In this document: in pieces, positions 5,400 through 13,942 of the stretch
Layout of the letters: each line of letters starts with the position of its first letter
How positions within the stretch are numbered: the stretch's first letter is position 1
Source of the DNA: Acidimicrobiia bacterium
GTDB lineage: Bacteria; Actinomycetota; Acidimicrobiia; Acidimicrobiales; AC-14
Reading direction: 5' to 3'
Assembly (NCBI GenBank): GCA_019243595.1
Contig: JAFAUA010000019.1
Location: forward strand, 1-20,532
Length of the DNA stretch: 20,532 nt
Made by a program: the position numbers and the translations under genes
Notes under the pieces: generated by a model
What the model was told of the DNA's origin: nothing
The model's input: only the letters and a program-made list of their open reading frames with translations
Databases searched by the model: none

Positions 5400-7631
5400 C
5401 TATGTCGCGAACGAGGTCGGGCGTTGTGCCAGCGGCGAGAAAGATGCCAACTCGTCGGCGGGCACGGGGGTGGAGAAGTAGTGGCCCTGGGCACTGTCGC
5501 ACCCGAAGGCACGGAGGCGGTCGACCTGCTCGGCGCGTTCGACGCCCTCGGCGGTGACGTGCATGTCGAGTGCGTGGCCGAGGGCGATGACCGCCTGCAC
5601 GATCGCCGCCTCTGGCGAGACGTGGTCGACCCGCTCGACAAACGAGCGGTCGAGCTTGATGACGTCGATCGGGAAGCGGCGCAGGTAGCCGAGCGCCGAG
5701 TGCCCCGTACCGAAGTCGTCGACCGCGACGCGCAGGCCTTCGGTCCGCAGTCGCTCGAGGGCTCCGACCGCGCCGTCGTCGCCCAGCGCCAGCCGTTCGG
5801 TGACCTCGAGCTGAAGGAGCTCGGGATCAAGGCCACTGGTGGCAATGATCTCAAGGATCTCGTCGGCCGCGGCCGAGCGTCGGAGCCAGCGCGGCGAGAG
5901 ATTGACGCTCACCACCATGGCGCCCACCGAGTCCTGCCATGCGCAAGCGGTCTTGCATGCCTCGGCGAGGACGAAGCGGTCGATGGCGACGACCAGGTCG
6001 CTCTCTTCGGCGAGCGGGATGAACGCGCCTGGGCCGAGCAGTCCCCGCTCGGGGTGTGCCCACCGCACCAGCGCCTCGACGGCGACCATCTCGCCGCTGT
6101 ACAGGCTCACCTCGGGCTGGAAATGAAGCAGGAGCTCGCCACGCTCGACCGCCCGCCACAGCTCGGCTTCCAGCTCGAGGCGCTCGACCATCGGCGGCGC
6201 CAGCGTCTCGTCGAAGAGCTCCCAGCGCGAGCCGCCTGCCGCCTTCGCCCGGTACATGGCCTGGTCGGCCTCGCGCAGTGCCTCGCCCGGGTCCGACACG
6301 CCGTCGCCGACGATGGCGATCCCGATGCTGGTCGTCAGGAAGATCTCGCGGCTGGCGATCGGCAAGGGCTGGTGCAGCAGCTCGATGATGCGGTCGGCCA
6401 CCTGGATGGCGTCGTCGAGGCCGGCGATGTCCTCCAGCAGGACCGCGAACTCGTCGCCGCCGAAACGGCTGACGACGTCCTCTGGCCGGAGACACGTGCG
6501 CAGGCGGGCACCGACCTCGACGAGCAGGTGATCGCCGACCTCGTGGCCGAGGCTGTCGTTGATCAGCTTGAAGCGGTCGAGGTCGAGGAACAGCACGGCG
6601 TTCAGCCGACTGTGACGGCGCGAGCGCGCCAGCGCACGCGTGAGTGCCTCGTGGAACGCCGTGCGATTCGACAACCCGGTGAGGTGGTCGTGGTAGGCGT
6701 CGAACGCCAGCTTCTCCTCGAACTGCTTGCGCTCGGTGATGTCGTGGAAGTTGGCGACGAGACCGTTCACGGCGGGGTCGTCGAAGAGGCTCATGGCACT
6801 GATCTCCGCCCAACGCCACGTGCCGTCGCGATGTTCGACGCGCAACTCAGCCCGCACCGCACGGCCGGGTTTCTCCATGGCCTCGGCGTAGATCTGGGCG
6901 CCGGTACCGATGTCCTCGGGGTGGATGAAGTCCCACCCGATCTGGCCGAGGTACTTCTCGGGCGGGTAGCCGGTGATGAGCTCGATCGCAGGAGTGAGGG
7001 TGACGACCCGCGCTTCGGCATCGACGACGCAGACGGCATCCGACGCGTTCTTCACGAGTGAGCGGAACCGCCGCTCGGAGGAACGCACCGTCGCCTCCGC
7101 CTCCTCCTTCATGGCGGTCGTCCACCCCAGGGCGCGCATGATGAAGGCGGTTCCCAGGATGGCCAGGACGGCAAGGCCGTGCACTTCGGGTTCGTGGACA
7201 ATGCTCGGGGCGAATCCGGAGGCGATGGCGGCCTCGCCGAGCCCAATGCCGAGCGCCGTGTAGACGAGGGCGGGCTGCCAGACCCTCGATCCGTGGTCTC
7301 GGAACTCGTTGGCGACGACGAAGACGTACCCGATGGCGAGCGTCGGACCCCAGCCCGTGGCGTACACGACCGCCGTGGTTGCGGCGATGTCGATGGCGAC
7401 GCGCGCGTGGAGCTGGCGCCGCGTGCACTCCGCAGGCCAGCGCCGTTCGGCCAGGAAGCTGGTGAGACCGGCGAGGCCGAGAATCAGGTACAGGGACCAG
7501 AGTGGGGTGTCGGCGATGCTGCCCCACTCGTGCAGGGCATAGAAGACCAGCGCCGTGAGCGGAATCGTCACCACGCGACCGACTGCCGAGAGCCGCTTGA
7601 GCCACGAGCGTCGCGTCACTTCCACATCCAC
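5400..7631 (-). CDS. Membrane PAS-GGDEF-EAL protein (c-di-GMP synthesis and breakdown)
   Basis: About 743 residues from GTG 7631; GTGs at 7625 and 7619 are alternatives. Residues about 15-172 hold roughly six hydrophobic helices of a MASE-like sensor, followed by a PAS domain (184-300). The GGDEF domain (310-465) has an intact GGDEF (391-395) and an upstream RPED fitting the RxxD product-inhibition site at the correct 5-residue distance. The EAL domain (485-735) has EAL at 519-521, NLSP, EVTE, DDFGTG, KLDRSF, AEGVE and QGHYFS, so both cyclase and phosphodiesterase activities look possible. It precedes the S8 protease by 7 bases and follows the MetB-like gene by 58 bases. Net activity and the sensed signal cannot be told. 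Confidence 0.94.
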   Translation of the reverse strand: MDVEVTRRSWLKRLSAVGRVVTIPLTALVFYALHEWGSIADTPLWSLYLILGLAGLTSFLAERRWPAECTRRQLHARVAIDIAATTAVVYATGWGPTLAIGYVFVVANEFRDHGSRVWQPALVYTALGIGLGEAAIASGFAPSIVHEPEVHGLAVLAILGTAFIMRALGWTTAMKEEAEATVRSSERRFRSLVKNASDAVCVVDAEARVVTLTPAIELITGYPPEKYLGQIGWDFIHPEDIGTGAQIYAEAMEKPGRAVRAELRVEHRDGTWRWAEISAMSLFDDPAVNGLVANFHDITERKQFEEKLAFDAYHDHLTGLSNRTAFHEALTRALARSRRHSRLNAVLFLDLDRFKLINDSLGHEVGDHLLVEVGARLRTCLRPEDVVSRFGGDEFAVLLEDIAGLDDAIQVADRIIELLHQPLPIASREIFLTTSIGIAIVGDGVSDPGEALREADQAMYRAKAAGGSRWELFDETLAPPMVERLELEAELWRAVERGELLLHFQPEVSLYSGEMVAVEALVRWAHPERGLLGPGAFIPLAEESDLVVAIDRFVLAEACKTACAWQDSVGAMVVSVNLSPRWLRRSAAADEILEIIATSGLDPELLQLEVTERLALGDDGAVGALERLRTEGLRVAVDDFGTGHSALGYLRRFPIDVIKLDRSFVERVDHVSPEAAIVQAVIALGHALDMHVTAEGVERAEQVDRLRAFGCDSAQGHYFSTPVPADELASFSPLAQRPTSFAT

Positions 7632-7642
7632 CCCGACCGACG

Positions 7643-7648
7643 AGAGTA
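7643..7648 (-). promoter_or_regulatory. Putative -10 hexamer TACTCT before the GGDEF-EAL gene
   Basis: TACTCT on the minus strand fits TAnnnT and ends 11 bases before GTG 7631, in the 58-base gap after the MetB-like gene. It could give the GGDEF-EAL, protease and BrkB genes their own promoter with a leader of a few bases. No -35 or ribosome site is obvious. Confidence 0.3.
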
Positions 7649-7689
7649 CCGGGCCTCTTGGGTGCTGCGAAGGGCCGATTGACCCGATT

Positions 7690-8838
7690 TCAGACGCTAT
7701 CGAGCGCCTGGCGTAGGTCGTCCACCAGGTCGCCGGCGGTCTCGAGGCCCACCGAGACACGCACGAGCGCAGGGTCGACCGACAGCTCGGACCCTGCCAC
7801 CGACGCATGGGTCATTTGAGCGGGATGCTCGATCAGCGACTCGACGGCGCCCAGCGACTCGGCGAGGGTGAACAGGCGGGTCCGGCTGACGAGCTTGAGC
7901 GCGGCGTCCTCACCGGCCGCCAGCGTGAAGGCGACCATGCCCCCGAAATCGCGCATCTGGCGGGCGGCGACCTCGTGGCCGGGATGCGTCGGCAACCCCG
8001 GATAACGGACGGACGCGACACTCGGGTGACGTTCGAGTAGCTCGACGACCGCCCGGGCGTTGGCGCAGTGCCGCTCCATGCGGACCGCCACCGTCTTGAC
8101 CCCGCGCAGGACGAGGAAGCAGTCGAAGGGGCCGGGCACGGCGCCGACCGCGTTCTGGAGGTAGGCGATGTGGGTTGCCAGGTTGACGTCGTTCACGGCG
8201 ACGAAACCACCGACGACGTCGGAGTGGCCGCCGAGATACTTCGTCGTCGAGTGCACGACGATGTCGGCGCCAAGGGCCAGTGGCTGTTGGAGGTAGGGCG
8301 TGGCGAAGGTGTTGTCGACGACGCAGCGGGCGCCGCGCTCGCGCGCGAGGCGGGCGACGGCGCCGATGTCGACGATGCCGAGCAACGGGTTGGTCGGCGA
8401 TTCGAGCCACACCAGGCGCGTGTTCGGACGCCACGCCCGCTCGATCTGCTCCCGGTCGGAGAGGTCGACGGCCGAGTACTGCAACCCGTTGGGCCCGAAC
8501 ACCTTGTCGATCAGCCGGAACGTGCCGCCGTAGGCGTCGTTCGGGATGATGACGTGGCTGTCGGCGGGCAGGACACGCAGGACGGCGTCTTCGGCCGCCA
8601 TGCCACTGGAGAACGCGAATCCCGACGCCGCGCCCTCGAGGCTCGCCAGGCACCGCTCGAGCGCGGTGCGCGTGGGGTTGGCCGTGCGCGAGTACTCGTA
8701 GCCGCGGTGGACGCCGACTTCGTCCTGCGCGTAGGTCGAGGTCTGGTAGATCGGCGTGACGACGGCGCCCGTCGTCTCGTCGGGCGCCTGGCCGGCGTGG
8801 ATGGCGCGGGTCTCGAACCCGAAGTGCGGCTCAGTCAT
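7690..8838 (-). CDS. metB: Cystathionine gamma-synthase / gamma-lyase (Cys/Met metabolism PLP enzyme)
   Basis: A 382-residue PLP enzyme of the Cys/Met metabolism family, at full family length. It shows YEYSRTANPTRTALE (about 48-62, the phosphate-contacting Tyr/Arg region), FSSGMAA (76-82), VVDNTFATPYLQQPL (173-187) and the PLP lysine K200 in HSTTKYLGGHSDVVGG, plus the C-terminal SLGAVESLIEHPAQMTH. Gamma-synthase and gamma-lyase are hard to separate by sequence. Its start overlaps the stop of the cystathionine beta-synthase gene by 8 bases (ATGACTGA), so the two are coupled; paired with CBS, a gamma-lyase role making cysteine from cystathionine (reverse transsulfuration) is as likely as the gamma-synthase role implied by the symbol. 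Confidence 0.95.
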   Translation of the reverse strand: MTEPHFGFETRAIHAGQAPDETTGAVVTPIYQTSTYAQDEVGVHRGYEYSRTANPTRTALERCLASLEGAASGFAFSSGMAAEDAVLRVLPADSHVIIPNDAYGGTFRLIDKVFGPNGLQYSAVDLSDREQIERAWRPNTRLVWLESPTNPLLGIVDIGAVARLARERGARCVVDNTFATPYLQQPLALGADIVVHSTTKYLGGHSDVVGGFVAVNDVNLATHIAYLQNAVGAVPGPFDCFLVLRGVKTVAVRMERHCANARAVVELLERHPSVASVRYPGLPTHPGHEVAARQMRDFGGMVAFTLAAGEDAALKLVSRTRLFTLAESLGAVESLIEHPAQMTHASVAGSELSVDPALVRVSVGLETAGDLVDDLRQALDSV

Positions 8839-10501
8839 GCGTTCCTGCCGGGCGCTGTGCGAGGAACGACAGCACGTCGGATCTCGTGAGGATGCCGACG
8901 GGATGGCCGGCGTCGACGACGAGCACGGCCGCCGCCTCGTCGAGGCGCTCGACCGCGGCCTCGACCGGCTCGCCGCTGCCGACCGCGGGCAGAGGAGGTC
9001 CCATGACTTCTGCGACCGGGCGGTCGAGGATCGAGTGGTCGGCGAACGCCCGCTCCATGAGGTCGCGCTCGTGCACGGCGCCGCTCACCTCGGCGACGGC
9101 GAGTGGCAGCTCGGCCTTGAGCACCGGCACCTGGGAGACCTCGAACTCCCGAAGCACGGCGATGACGTCGCGCGCCGGCTCGTCAGGATGCACGTGGACG
9201 AGGGCCGGCAGCTCGCCGGCGACGGCTTTGCGTTCGAGCACGTCGCCGACGGTCTGGCCGCCGGCGCGCAGGAATCCGAAGTCGGCCATCCATTCGTCGT
9301 TGTAGAGCTTGCTGAGATAGCCGCGACCAGAGTCGGGAATGAGCACGACGACGACGTCGTCGCGGGTGAGCTCGCGACCGATCTCGAGGGCAGCCCATAC
9401 GGCCGTCCCCGCCGAGCCGCCGACGAGGATGCCTTCCTCTCTCGTGACGCGGCGGGCGGTGAGGAACGAGTTGCGGTCGCTGACCATGACGACGCGATCG
9501 ACGGCCTTGGGGTCGTAGGTCGTCGGCCAGAAGTCCTCCCCGATCCCTTCGACGAGGTACGGCCGTCCGGTGCCGCCGGAATACACGGAGCCCTCGGGGT
9601 CGGCGCCGACGATCTGGATGTCGGGGTTCTGGGCCTTGAGGTAGCGGGAGACGCCCGTGATCGTCCCGCCGGTACCGATGCCGGCGACGAAGTGGGTGAT
9701 GCGGCCGGCCGTCTGCCGCCAGATCTCGGGCCCAGTGCTGCGCTCGTGCGCCGCCGGGTTCTCGAGGTTGTGATACTGGCTGGGCTGGTAGGCGGCAGGG
9801 ATCTCCTTCGCGAGTCGATCGGCGACCGAGTAGTAGGAGTCGGGGTGGTCCGGCGCGACCGTCGTGGGGCACACAACCACCTCGGCGCCGTAGGCGCGCA
9901 GGAGGGCGATCTTCTCCTGGCTCATCTTGTCGGGCATCACGAAGATGCACCGGTAGCGGCGACGGGCGGCGACGATGGCCAGCCCGACGCCGGTGTTGCC
10001 CGATGTGGGCTCGACGATCGTGCCGCCGGGGCCGATGAGACCGGCGCGCTCGGCGGCCTCGACCATGGCCACCGCCGGCCTGTCCTTCACGCTGCCGCCG
10101 GGATTGAGGAACTCGAGCTTGGCGAGGATCTGGCAGTCGAGCGAGCGGCCGATGCGGTCGAGGCGCACCATCGGTGTGTCGCCGACGAGGTCGAGCAGGG
10201 AGTCGGCTGCCTCCATCGCAGGCCCGGGATCGGTGAGTGGCTCGATGTCGACGCCGTCGTGGGTGTCGACGTGCCCGTCGGCGTACAGCGTCACCGGCAG
10301 GCCGGCGTGGTGGAGGTGGGTGGCGGTCTCGTTCGCCATCTCGACGGGGCCGACCACGCCGACGTGTCGGGGAATGCGAGTGCGCAGGTCGGCGACGACA
10401 TCGGGCGCCAGCTCCGCGGTCGCCGTGCGCACCACGTGGGCGGCGCGAGCCGCCAGCCGCTCGGGAGGTTGGCCGTCGCCGACGACGACGAGGACGTCCA
10501 C
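8831..10501 (-). CDS. cbs: Cystathionine beta-synthase with an N-terminal extra domain
   Basis: A 556-residue PLP enzyme. The catalytic core starts at about residue 96 (MEAADSLLDLVGDTP) and has the PLP lysine K139 in NPGGSVKDR, the substrate loop TSGNTG (166-171) and the phosphate-cup GIGTGGTITG (275-284). Residues about 430-556 are two CBS domains, the usual regulatory module. It condenses serine and homocysteine to cystathionine. Typical bacterial forms are near 455 residues; the first 95 residues here are additional, with two beta-alpha-like segments (VLVVVGDGQPPERLAARAA and HVGVVGPVEMANETATHL) whose codon use looks coding. GTG 10501 lies 9 bases after a TAACCT hexamer, supporting the long form; ATG 10216 would give the short form. 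Confidence 0.94.
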   Translation of the reverse strand: MDVLVVVGDGQPPERLAARAAHVVRTATAELAPDVVADLRTRIPRHVGVVGPVEMANETATHLHHAGLPVTLYADGHVDTHDGVDIEPLTDPGPAMEAADSLLDLVGDTPMVRLDRIGRSLDCQILAKLEFLNPGGSVKDRPAVAMVEAAERAGLIGPGGTIVEPTSGNTGVGLAIVAARRRYRCIFVMPDKMSQEKIALLRAYGAEVVVCPTTVAPDHPDSYYSVADRLAKEIPAAYQPSQYHNLENPAAHERSTGPEIWRQTAGRITHFVAGIGTGGTITGVSRYLKAQNPDIQIVGADPEGSVYSGGTGRPYLVEGIGEDFWPTTYDPKAVDRVVMVSDRNSFLTARRVTREEGILVGGSAGTAVWAALEIGRELTRDDVVVVLIPDSGRGYLSKLYNDEWMADFGFLRAGGQTVGDVLERKAVAGELPALVHVHPDEPARDVIAVLREFEVSQVPVLKAELPLAVAEVSGAVHERDLMERAFADHSILDRPVAEVMGPPLPAVGSGEPVEAAVERLDEAAAVLVVDAGHPVGILTRSDVLSFLAQRPAGTHD

Positions 10502-10510
10502 TGCTTTCGA

Positions 10511-10516
10511 AGGTTA
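10511..10516 (-). promoter_or_regulatory. Putative -10 hexamer TAACCT before cystathionine beta-synthase
   Basis: TAACCT on the minus strand fits TAnnnT and ends 9 bases before GTG 10501, in the 39-base gap to the divergent methyltransferase. It would give a leader of about 2-3 bases, and it argues for the extended CBS start over the internal ATG at 10216. Confidence 0.4.
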
Positions 10517-10540
10517 CGACGGTGAGGGGACAATGGGGCG

Positions 10541-11311
10541 ATGGCGGGAATGCACGAGGACCGACAAAGGTCGACCACCTTCGGCGAGGACCCCGAGCGC
10601 TACGACCGAGCGAGGCCCACCTACCCCGCCGCCCTCATCGATGAGCTCGTGTCCGCCGGGGTCCACCGCGTGCTCGACGTCGGATGCGGCACCGGGATCG
10701 CCAGCCGGCTGTTCGCGGAGCGAGGGTGCGACGTCCTCGGCGTCGAGCAGGACGAACGCATGGCAGCCGTCGCCGAGCGTCGGGGTCTCTTCGTCGACGT
10801 GGCGACGTTCGAGGAGTGGGATCCGGGCGGCCGGCGCTTCGACCTAGTGGTGAGCGGACAGGCCTGGCACTGGGTCGATCCCAAGATCGGTCCCCAGAAA
10901 GCGGCCGACGTCCTTCGTCCCGGTGGACGCCTCGGCGTGTTCTGGAATCTTGGCGTCCACGAGCCGGCGGCGAAGGCCGTGCTCGAGGCGGCGTACGACA
11001 GCGTTGTCGCGGAGCTGAAGCAGTCCTACGCGATGGGAACGCTGCTGGCGGACGACACCGCGGAGCAGCGGGCCATCGAAGCGAGCGGACGGTTCGATCC
11101 CGTCGACGTCACGGTCTTCCACTGGGAGCGTCGGTACACGCGAGACCAATGGCTGGACCAGCTGCCGACCCACAGCGACCACCGCATGCTTCCCGACGAT
11201 CGGCGGGCCGCTCTCCTGGACGCGGTCGGGTCGGCGATCGATGCGCTGGGTGGGTCGATCCTCCTCCGCTATTCCACCAAGCTCATCAGCGGCATCCGGA
11301 TGGCCGATTGA
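10541..11311 (+). CDS. Class I SAM-dependent methyltransferase
   Basis: A 256-residue protein with a methyltransferase type 11 fold. It has FGEDPERYDRARPTYP at residues 14-29, a common entry motif of this group, the SAM-binding VLDVGCGTGIASRLF at 44-58, the acidic end of strand 2 in VLGVEQ, and FDLVVSGQAWHWVD around 99-112, followed by LRPGGRLGVFWN. The substrate cannot be told; relatives are often annotated simply as SAM-dependent methyltransferase. ATG 10541 and ATG 10550 are both possible starts; a GAGGGG stretch lies upstream. It is divergent from cystathionine beta-synthase and followed after 25 bases by the peroxiredoxin. Confidence 0.92.
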   Translation: MAGMHEDRQRSTTFGEDPERYDRARPTYPAALIDELVSAGVHRVLDVGCGTGIASRLFAERGCDVLGVEQDERMAAVAERRGLFVDVATFEEWDPGGRRFDLVVSGQAWHWVDPKIGPQKAADVLRPGGRLGVFWNLGVHEPAAKAVLEAAYDSVVAELKQSYAMGTLLADDTAEQRAIEASGRFDPVDVTVFHWERRYTRDQWLDQLPTHSDHRMLPDDRRAALLDAVGSAIDALGGSILLRYSTKLISGIRMAD

Positions 11312-11324
11312 ACGGGCTCGGAAG

Positions 11325-11330
11325 TACCTT
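11325..11330 (+). promoter_or_regulatory. Putative -10 hexamer TACCTT for a leaderless peroxiredoxin transcript
   Basis: TACCTT fits TAnnnT and is followed by exactly 6 bases and then the ATG at 11337, so transcription would start on the A of the start codon. No good ribosome site lies in the 25-base gap, which agrees with a leaderless message. This may make the peroxiredoxin independent of the methyltransferase gene upstream. Confidence 0.45.
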
Positions 11331-11336
11331 CAGCCC

Positions 11337-11789
11337 ATGAATCCTGGAGACAAGGCCCCGGACTTCGCCCTGCCCGACGAGACGGGCGAGACCCGCAAGC
11401 TGGGCGACCTGCTCGCCAACGGGCCCATCGTGTTGTTCTTCTATCCGGCGGCGATGACTCCGGGGTGCACGAAGGAGAGCTGCCACTTCCGCGACCTCAA
11501 GGGCGAGTTCGAGGCGGTCGGCGCGCAGCGCGTCGGTATCAGCGCCGACAAGGTCGAGAAGCAAAAGCAGTTCTCCGACAAGTACACGTTCGACTTCCCG
11601 CTCCTGTCCGACCCCGACAAGACCGTCGCCAAGGAGTACGGCGCCAAGAGGGGCATCGGACCGAACAAGCGGACGACCTTCGTGATCGACCGCGACGGCA
11701 CGGTCCTCGACGTGATCAAGAGCGAGCTCAACATGGAGAAGCACGCCGATCGTGCCCTCGAGGTCCTGCGCCAGCGGGCCTCCTCCTAG
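11337..11789 (+). CDS. bcp: Peroxiredoxin, Bcp/PrxQ type
   Basis: A 150-residue thiol peroxidase of full family length. The peroxidatic cysteine is C44 in FFYPAAMTPGCTKESC and the resolving cysteine C49 follows four residues later, the CxxxxC arrangement of Bcp/PrxQ. The first part, GDKAPDFALPDETGE, and the later LLSDPDKTVAKEYGAK and RTTFVIDRDGTV are also standard. It reduces hydroperoxides in the cytoplasm and is recycled by thioredoxin or a similar donor. The start ATG is set by family length; the open frame continues further upstream over the methyltransferase and is ignored. The FAD reductase start follows 7 bases after its stop, so those two are probably one operon. Confidence 0.96.
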   Translation: MNPGDKAPDFALPDETGETRKLGDLLANGPIVLFFYPAAMTPGCTKESCHFRDLKGEFEAVGAQRVGISADKVEKQKQFSDKYTFDFPLLSDPDKTVAKEYGAKRGIGPNKRTTFVIDRDGTVLDVIKSELNMEKHADRALEVLRQRASS

Positions 11790-11796
11790 TTCTTCG

Positions 11797-13002
11797 TTGA
11801 ACACCGTCGTCGTTGTCGGCGCGTCGCTGGCCGGACTGCGCGCCGCCGAGACCCTGCGCGGCGACGGCTACGACGGCCGCATCGTCTTCGTCGGCGCCGA
11901 GGAGCAGCTCCCCTATGACCGGCCGCCGCTGTCCAAGCAGTTGCTGGCGGGCAAGGTCGAGGTCGAACAGGTCTCGCTGTGTCAGGGCGACCGCCTCGAC
12001 GGCCTCAACCTCGACCTGGAGCTCGGGCAGCGGGCGACAGCCTTGGACCTGGCAGCTCGGGAAGTTGTCGTCGATGACCGGGATCGGATCTCGTTCGACG
12101 GGCTGGTCATCGCGACCGGTGCGTCGCCGCGGCAGCTCCCCGGGGTGCCGCCGCTCGAGGGCATCCATCTGCTGCGAACACTGGACGACTGCCTGGCGAT
12201 CCGGGCCGATCTCGAGCGGGTCGTCGCCGGCGGCGGACGGGTCGTCATCGTCGGCGCCGGCTTCATCGGCTCGGAGGTGGCGGCGACCTGCCACGCCGCG
12301 GGCGCGGCGGTCACTGTGCTCGAAGCACTGGCGACGCCGCTCAGCCGGGCGCTCGGTGAGGACATGGGCGCCGCGTGCGGAGCGCTCCATTACGACAACG
12401 CTGTCGACCTCCGGCTGGGCACCGGGGTCTCCGGGTTCCACGGCACTGGGCGGGTCGAGAGTGTCCTGCTCGCCGACGGCACCACGGTCGAGGCGGAGCT
12501 GGTCGTTGTCGGCGTGGGCGTGGCGCCGAACACGGAGTGGCTCGGGTCGTCAGGGCTGAAGATCGACAACGGCGTCGTCTGCGATTCGACGGGGCATGCC
12601 GCGCCGGGTGTCGTCGCCGCCGGTGACGTCGCCCGCTGGCACAACCCGCTGTTCGAAACCGACATGCGCCTCGAGCACTGGACGAACGCGGCCGAGGGCG
12701 GGATTGCCGCCGCCCGCGCTCTGCTCGCCGGTCCCGACAAGGCCGAGCCCTACGCGCCGGTCCCCTACTTCTGGTCGGATCAGTACAAGACCAAGATCCA
12801 GTTCGTCGGGCACGTCCACCACAGCGACGAGGTGCGGGTCGTGGACGGGTCGGTCGAGGACCGCAAGTTCCTCGCCGTGTATTCGCACGCCGGTCGCATC
12901 GTCGGCGCCCTCGGCTTCAGCCGCCCCAAACTCGTGCTGCAATCGCGGCGTCTGATCGCCGAACGATTGTCCGTCGACGAGGCCCTCGCCCAGCTCAGCT
13001 GA
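11797..13002 (+). CDS. FAD-dependent ferredoxin reductase (pyridine nucleotide-disulfide oxidoreductase family)
   Basis: A 401-residue flavoprotein from TTG 11797. It has the FAD Rossmann motif VVVVGASLAGLRAAETL (4-20), the YDRPPLSK signature (40-47) of oxygenase-coupled ferredoxin reductases, ATGASPR (106-112), the NAD(P)H-binding VVIVGAGFIGSEVA (149-162), the second FAD contact GVVAAGDVARW (271-281) and a reductase C-terminal domain (about 320-401, with YFWSDQYKTKIQFVG). It passes electrons from NAD(P)H to a ferredoxin, typically for a P450 or Rieske oxygenase. A P450 lies about 900 bases away on the other strand, but no ferredoxin gene is here. TTG is chosen because it lies just before the first beta strand; the ATG at 11752 sits inside the peroxiredoxin. 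Confidence 0.93.
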   Translation: MNTVVVVGASLAGLRAAETLRGDGYDGRIVFVGAEEQLPYDRPPLSKQLLAGKVEVEQVSLCQGDRLDGLNLDLELGQRATALDLAAREVVVDDRDRISFDGLVIATGASPRQLPGVPPLEGIHLLRTLDDCLAIRADLERVVAGGGRVVIVGAGFIGSEVAATCHAAGAAVTVLEALATPLSRALGEDMGAACGALHYDNAVDLRLGTGVSGFHGTGRVESVLLADGTTVEAELVVVGVGVAPNTEWLGSSGLKIDNGVVCDSTGHAAPGVVAAGDVARWHNPLFETDMRLEHWTNAAEGGIAAARALLAGPDKAEPYAPVPYFWSDQYKTKIQFVGHVHHSDEVRVVDGSVEDRKFLAVYSHAGRIVGALGFSRPKLVLQSRRLIAERLSVDEALAQLS

Positions 13003-13027
13003 GCTCTGGCTGCCCCGGGCGAGCGCG

Positions 13028-13942
13028 CTACGGGCGCGCCATTGCGGCGCCGGTCTGCAGAGGGAGGAGGGCGTCGGCGATCTCGGCGAGCTCGTCGGGC
13101 CATGAGGGCGCGTCCTCCATTGGGACGACGACGAACTTCGAGAAGCCGACATCGCAGAAGCGGTCGACCACCGCACGCAGTGCCGGCAAACCAACGGCGA
13201 CGAGGTCGGCGGGGTCCACGCCCGGGCGGCGGGCGGCGATGATCCGGGCCAACGCATTGGGCACTCCGCCGCGCGCGTAGAACAACAAGGCGCCGAAGTG
13301 CTCGGAGTCGATCGAACGCCCGGCGTCGGCAGCAGCCGACTCGACAACGACACGCCCCTCCGCGGCCTGCGACGGCGTGCAGAAGCTTGGAAGCCAGCCG
13401 TCGCCGAGCCGGCCGACGCGCCGCAGCTCCGACGGCGCGATCCCGCCGAGCCAGACGTCGGGCGGCGACTGCACGGGCTTGGGCCGGACGCTGATGTCGC
13501 GGAACGTGAAGCGGGCGCCGTCGTGGTCGACGTGGTCCTCGGTCCAGAAGCGCCGAATGAGAGGAAGGGCTTCGTCGAACCAGGCGGCCCGCTCGCCGCG
13601 CTCGACGCCAAACGCCTGCTGCTCGGCCGGGTCGGCAACGCCGAGCCCGAAAGCCGGAAGTGTGCGGCCGCCGGACAGCCGGTCGAGCGACGCCCACTCG
13701 GACGCAACCAGCGCAGGGTTGCGGCCCGGCAGCACCATGACGCTCGTGCCCAGCTTCAGCTTTCGGGTGCGCCCGGCGGCGACCGCCAGGCCGACCAGCG
13801 GATCGGGCGCCGGCCCCGTCAACCGCTCCGAGAGCCACAGCGAGTCGAACCCCAGGTCCTCGAGGGCGTCGACCAGCGACGCGAACGGCTCGGCGTCGAG
13901 CGCGGTGCGCGTCCCCAGTCCGAAGCCGATGCGGATCTTCAC
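13028..13942 (-). CDS. LLM-class (luciferase-like) flavin-dependent oxidoreductase
   Basis: A 304-residue TIM-barrel protein of the bacterial luciferase-like group. Family marks are IRIGFGLGTR at the N-terminus, LGFDSLWLSERL (about 32-43), LGTSVMVLPGRNPALVASEWASLDRLSGGR (64-93), FGLGVADPAEQQAFG, and VWLGGIAPSELRRVGRLGDGWL (about 165-186). Such proteins use FMN or, in actinobacteria, often coenzyme F420; the cofactor is not clear from sequence. Its ATG overlaps the stop of the P450 gene by four bases (ATGA), so the two are translated together and may act on one substrate. It converges with the FAD reductase, 25 bases apart. Confidence 0.93.
   Translation of the reverse strand: MKIRIGFGLGTRTALDAEPFASLVDALEDLGFDSLWLSERLTGPAPDPLVGLAVAAGRTRKLKLGTSVMVLPGRNPALVASEWASLDRLSGGRTLPAFGLGVADPAEQQAFGVERGERAAWFDEALPLIRRFWTEDHVDHDGARFTFRDISVRPKPVQSPPDVWLGGIAPSELRRVGRLGDGWLPSFCTPSQAAEGRVVVESAAADAGRSIDSEHFGALLFYARGGVPNALARIIAARRPGVDPADLVAVGLPALRAVVDRFCDVGFSKFVVVPMEDAPSWPDELAEIADALLPLQTGAAMARP

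Noticed and set aside
5393..5854. N-terminal extension of the S8 protease frame up to 5854
   Set aside because: It overlaps the conserved EAL domain, has Ser/Arg-rich shadow composition, and would place the signal peptide inside the protein.
5295..7061. 588-codon plus-strand open frame opposite the GGDEF-EAL gene
   Set aside because: The opposite strand carries intact GGDEF, EAL and PAS motifs; this frame shows only low-complexity Val/Asp/Glu/Arg sequence.
8756..10525. 589-codon plus-strand open frame opposite cystathionine beta-synthase
   Set aside because: Antisense shadow of a clear PLP enzyme; no recognisable domain or ribosome site of its own.
13003..13040. GC-rich inverted repeat around GCGCGC near the convergent stops, considered as a terminator
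   Set aside because: The symmetry is simple GC alternation and no T-run follows on either strand.
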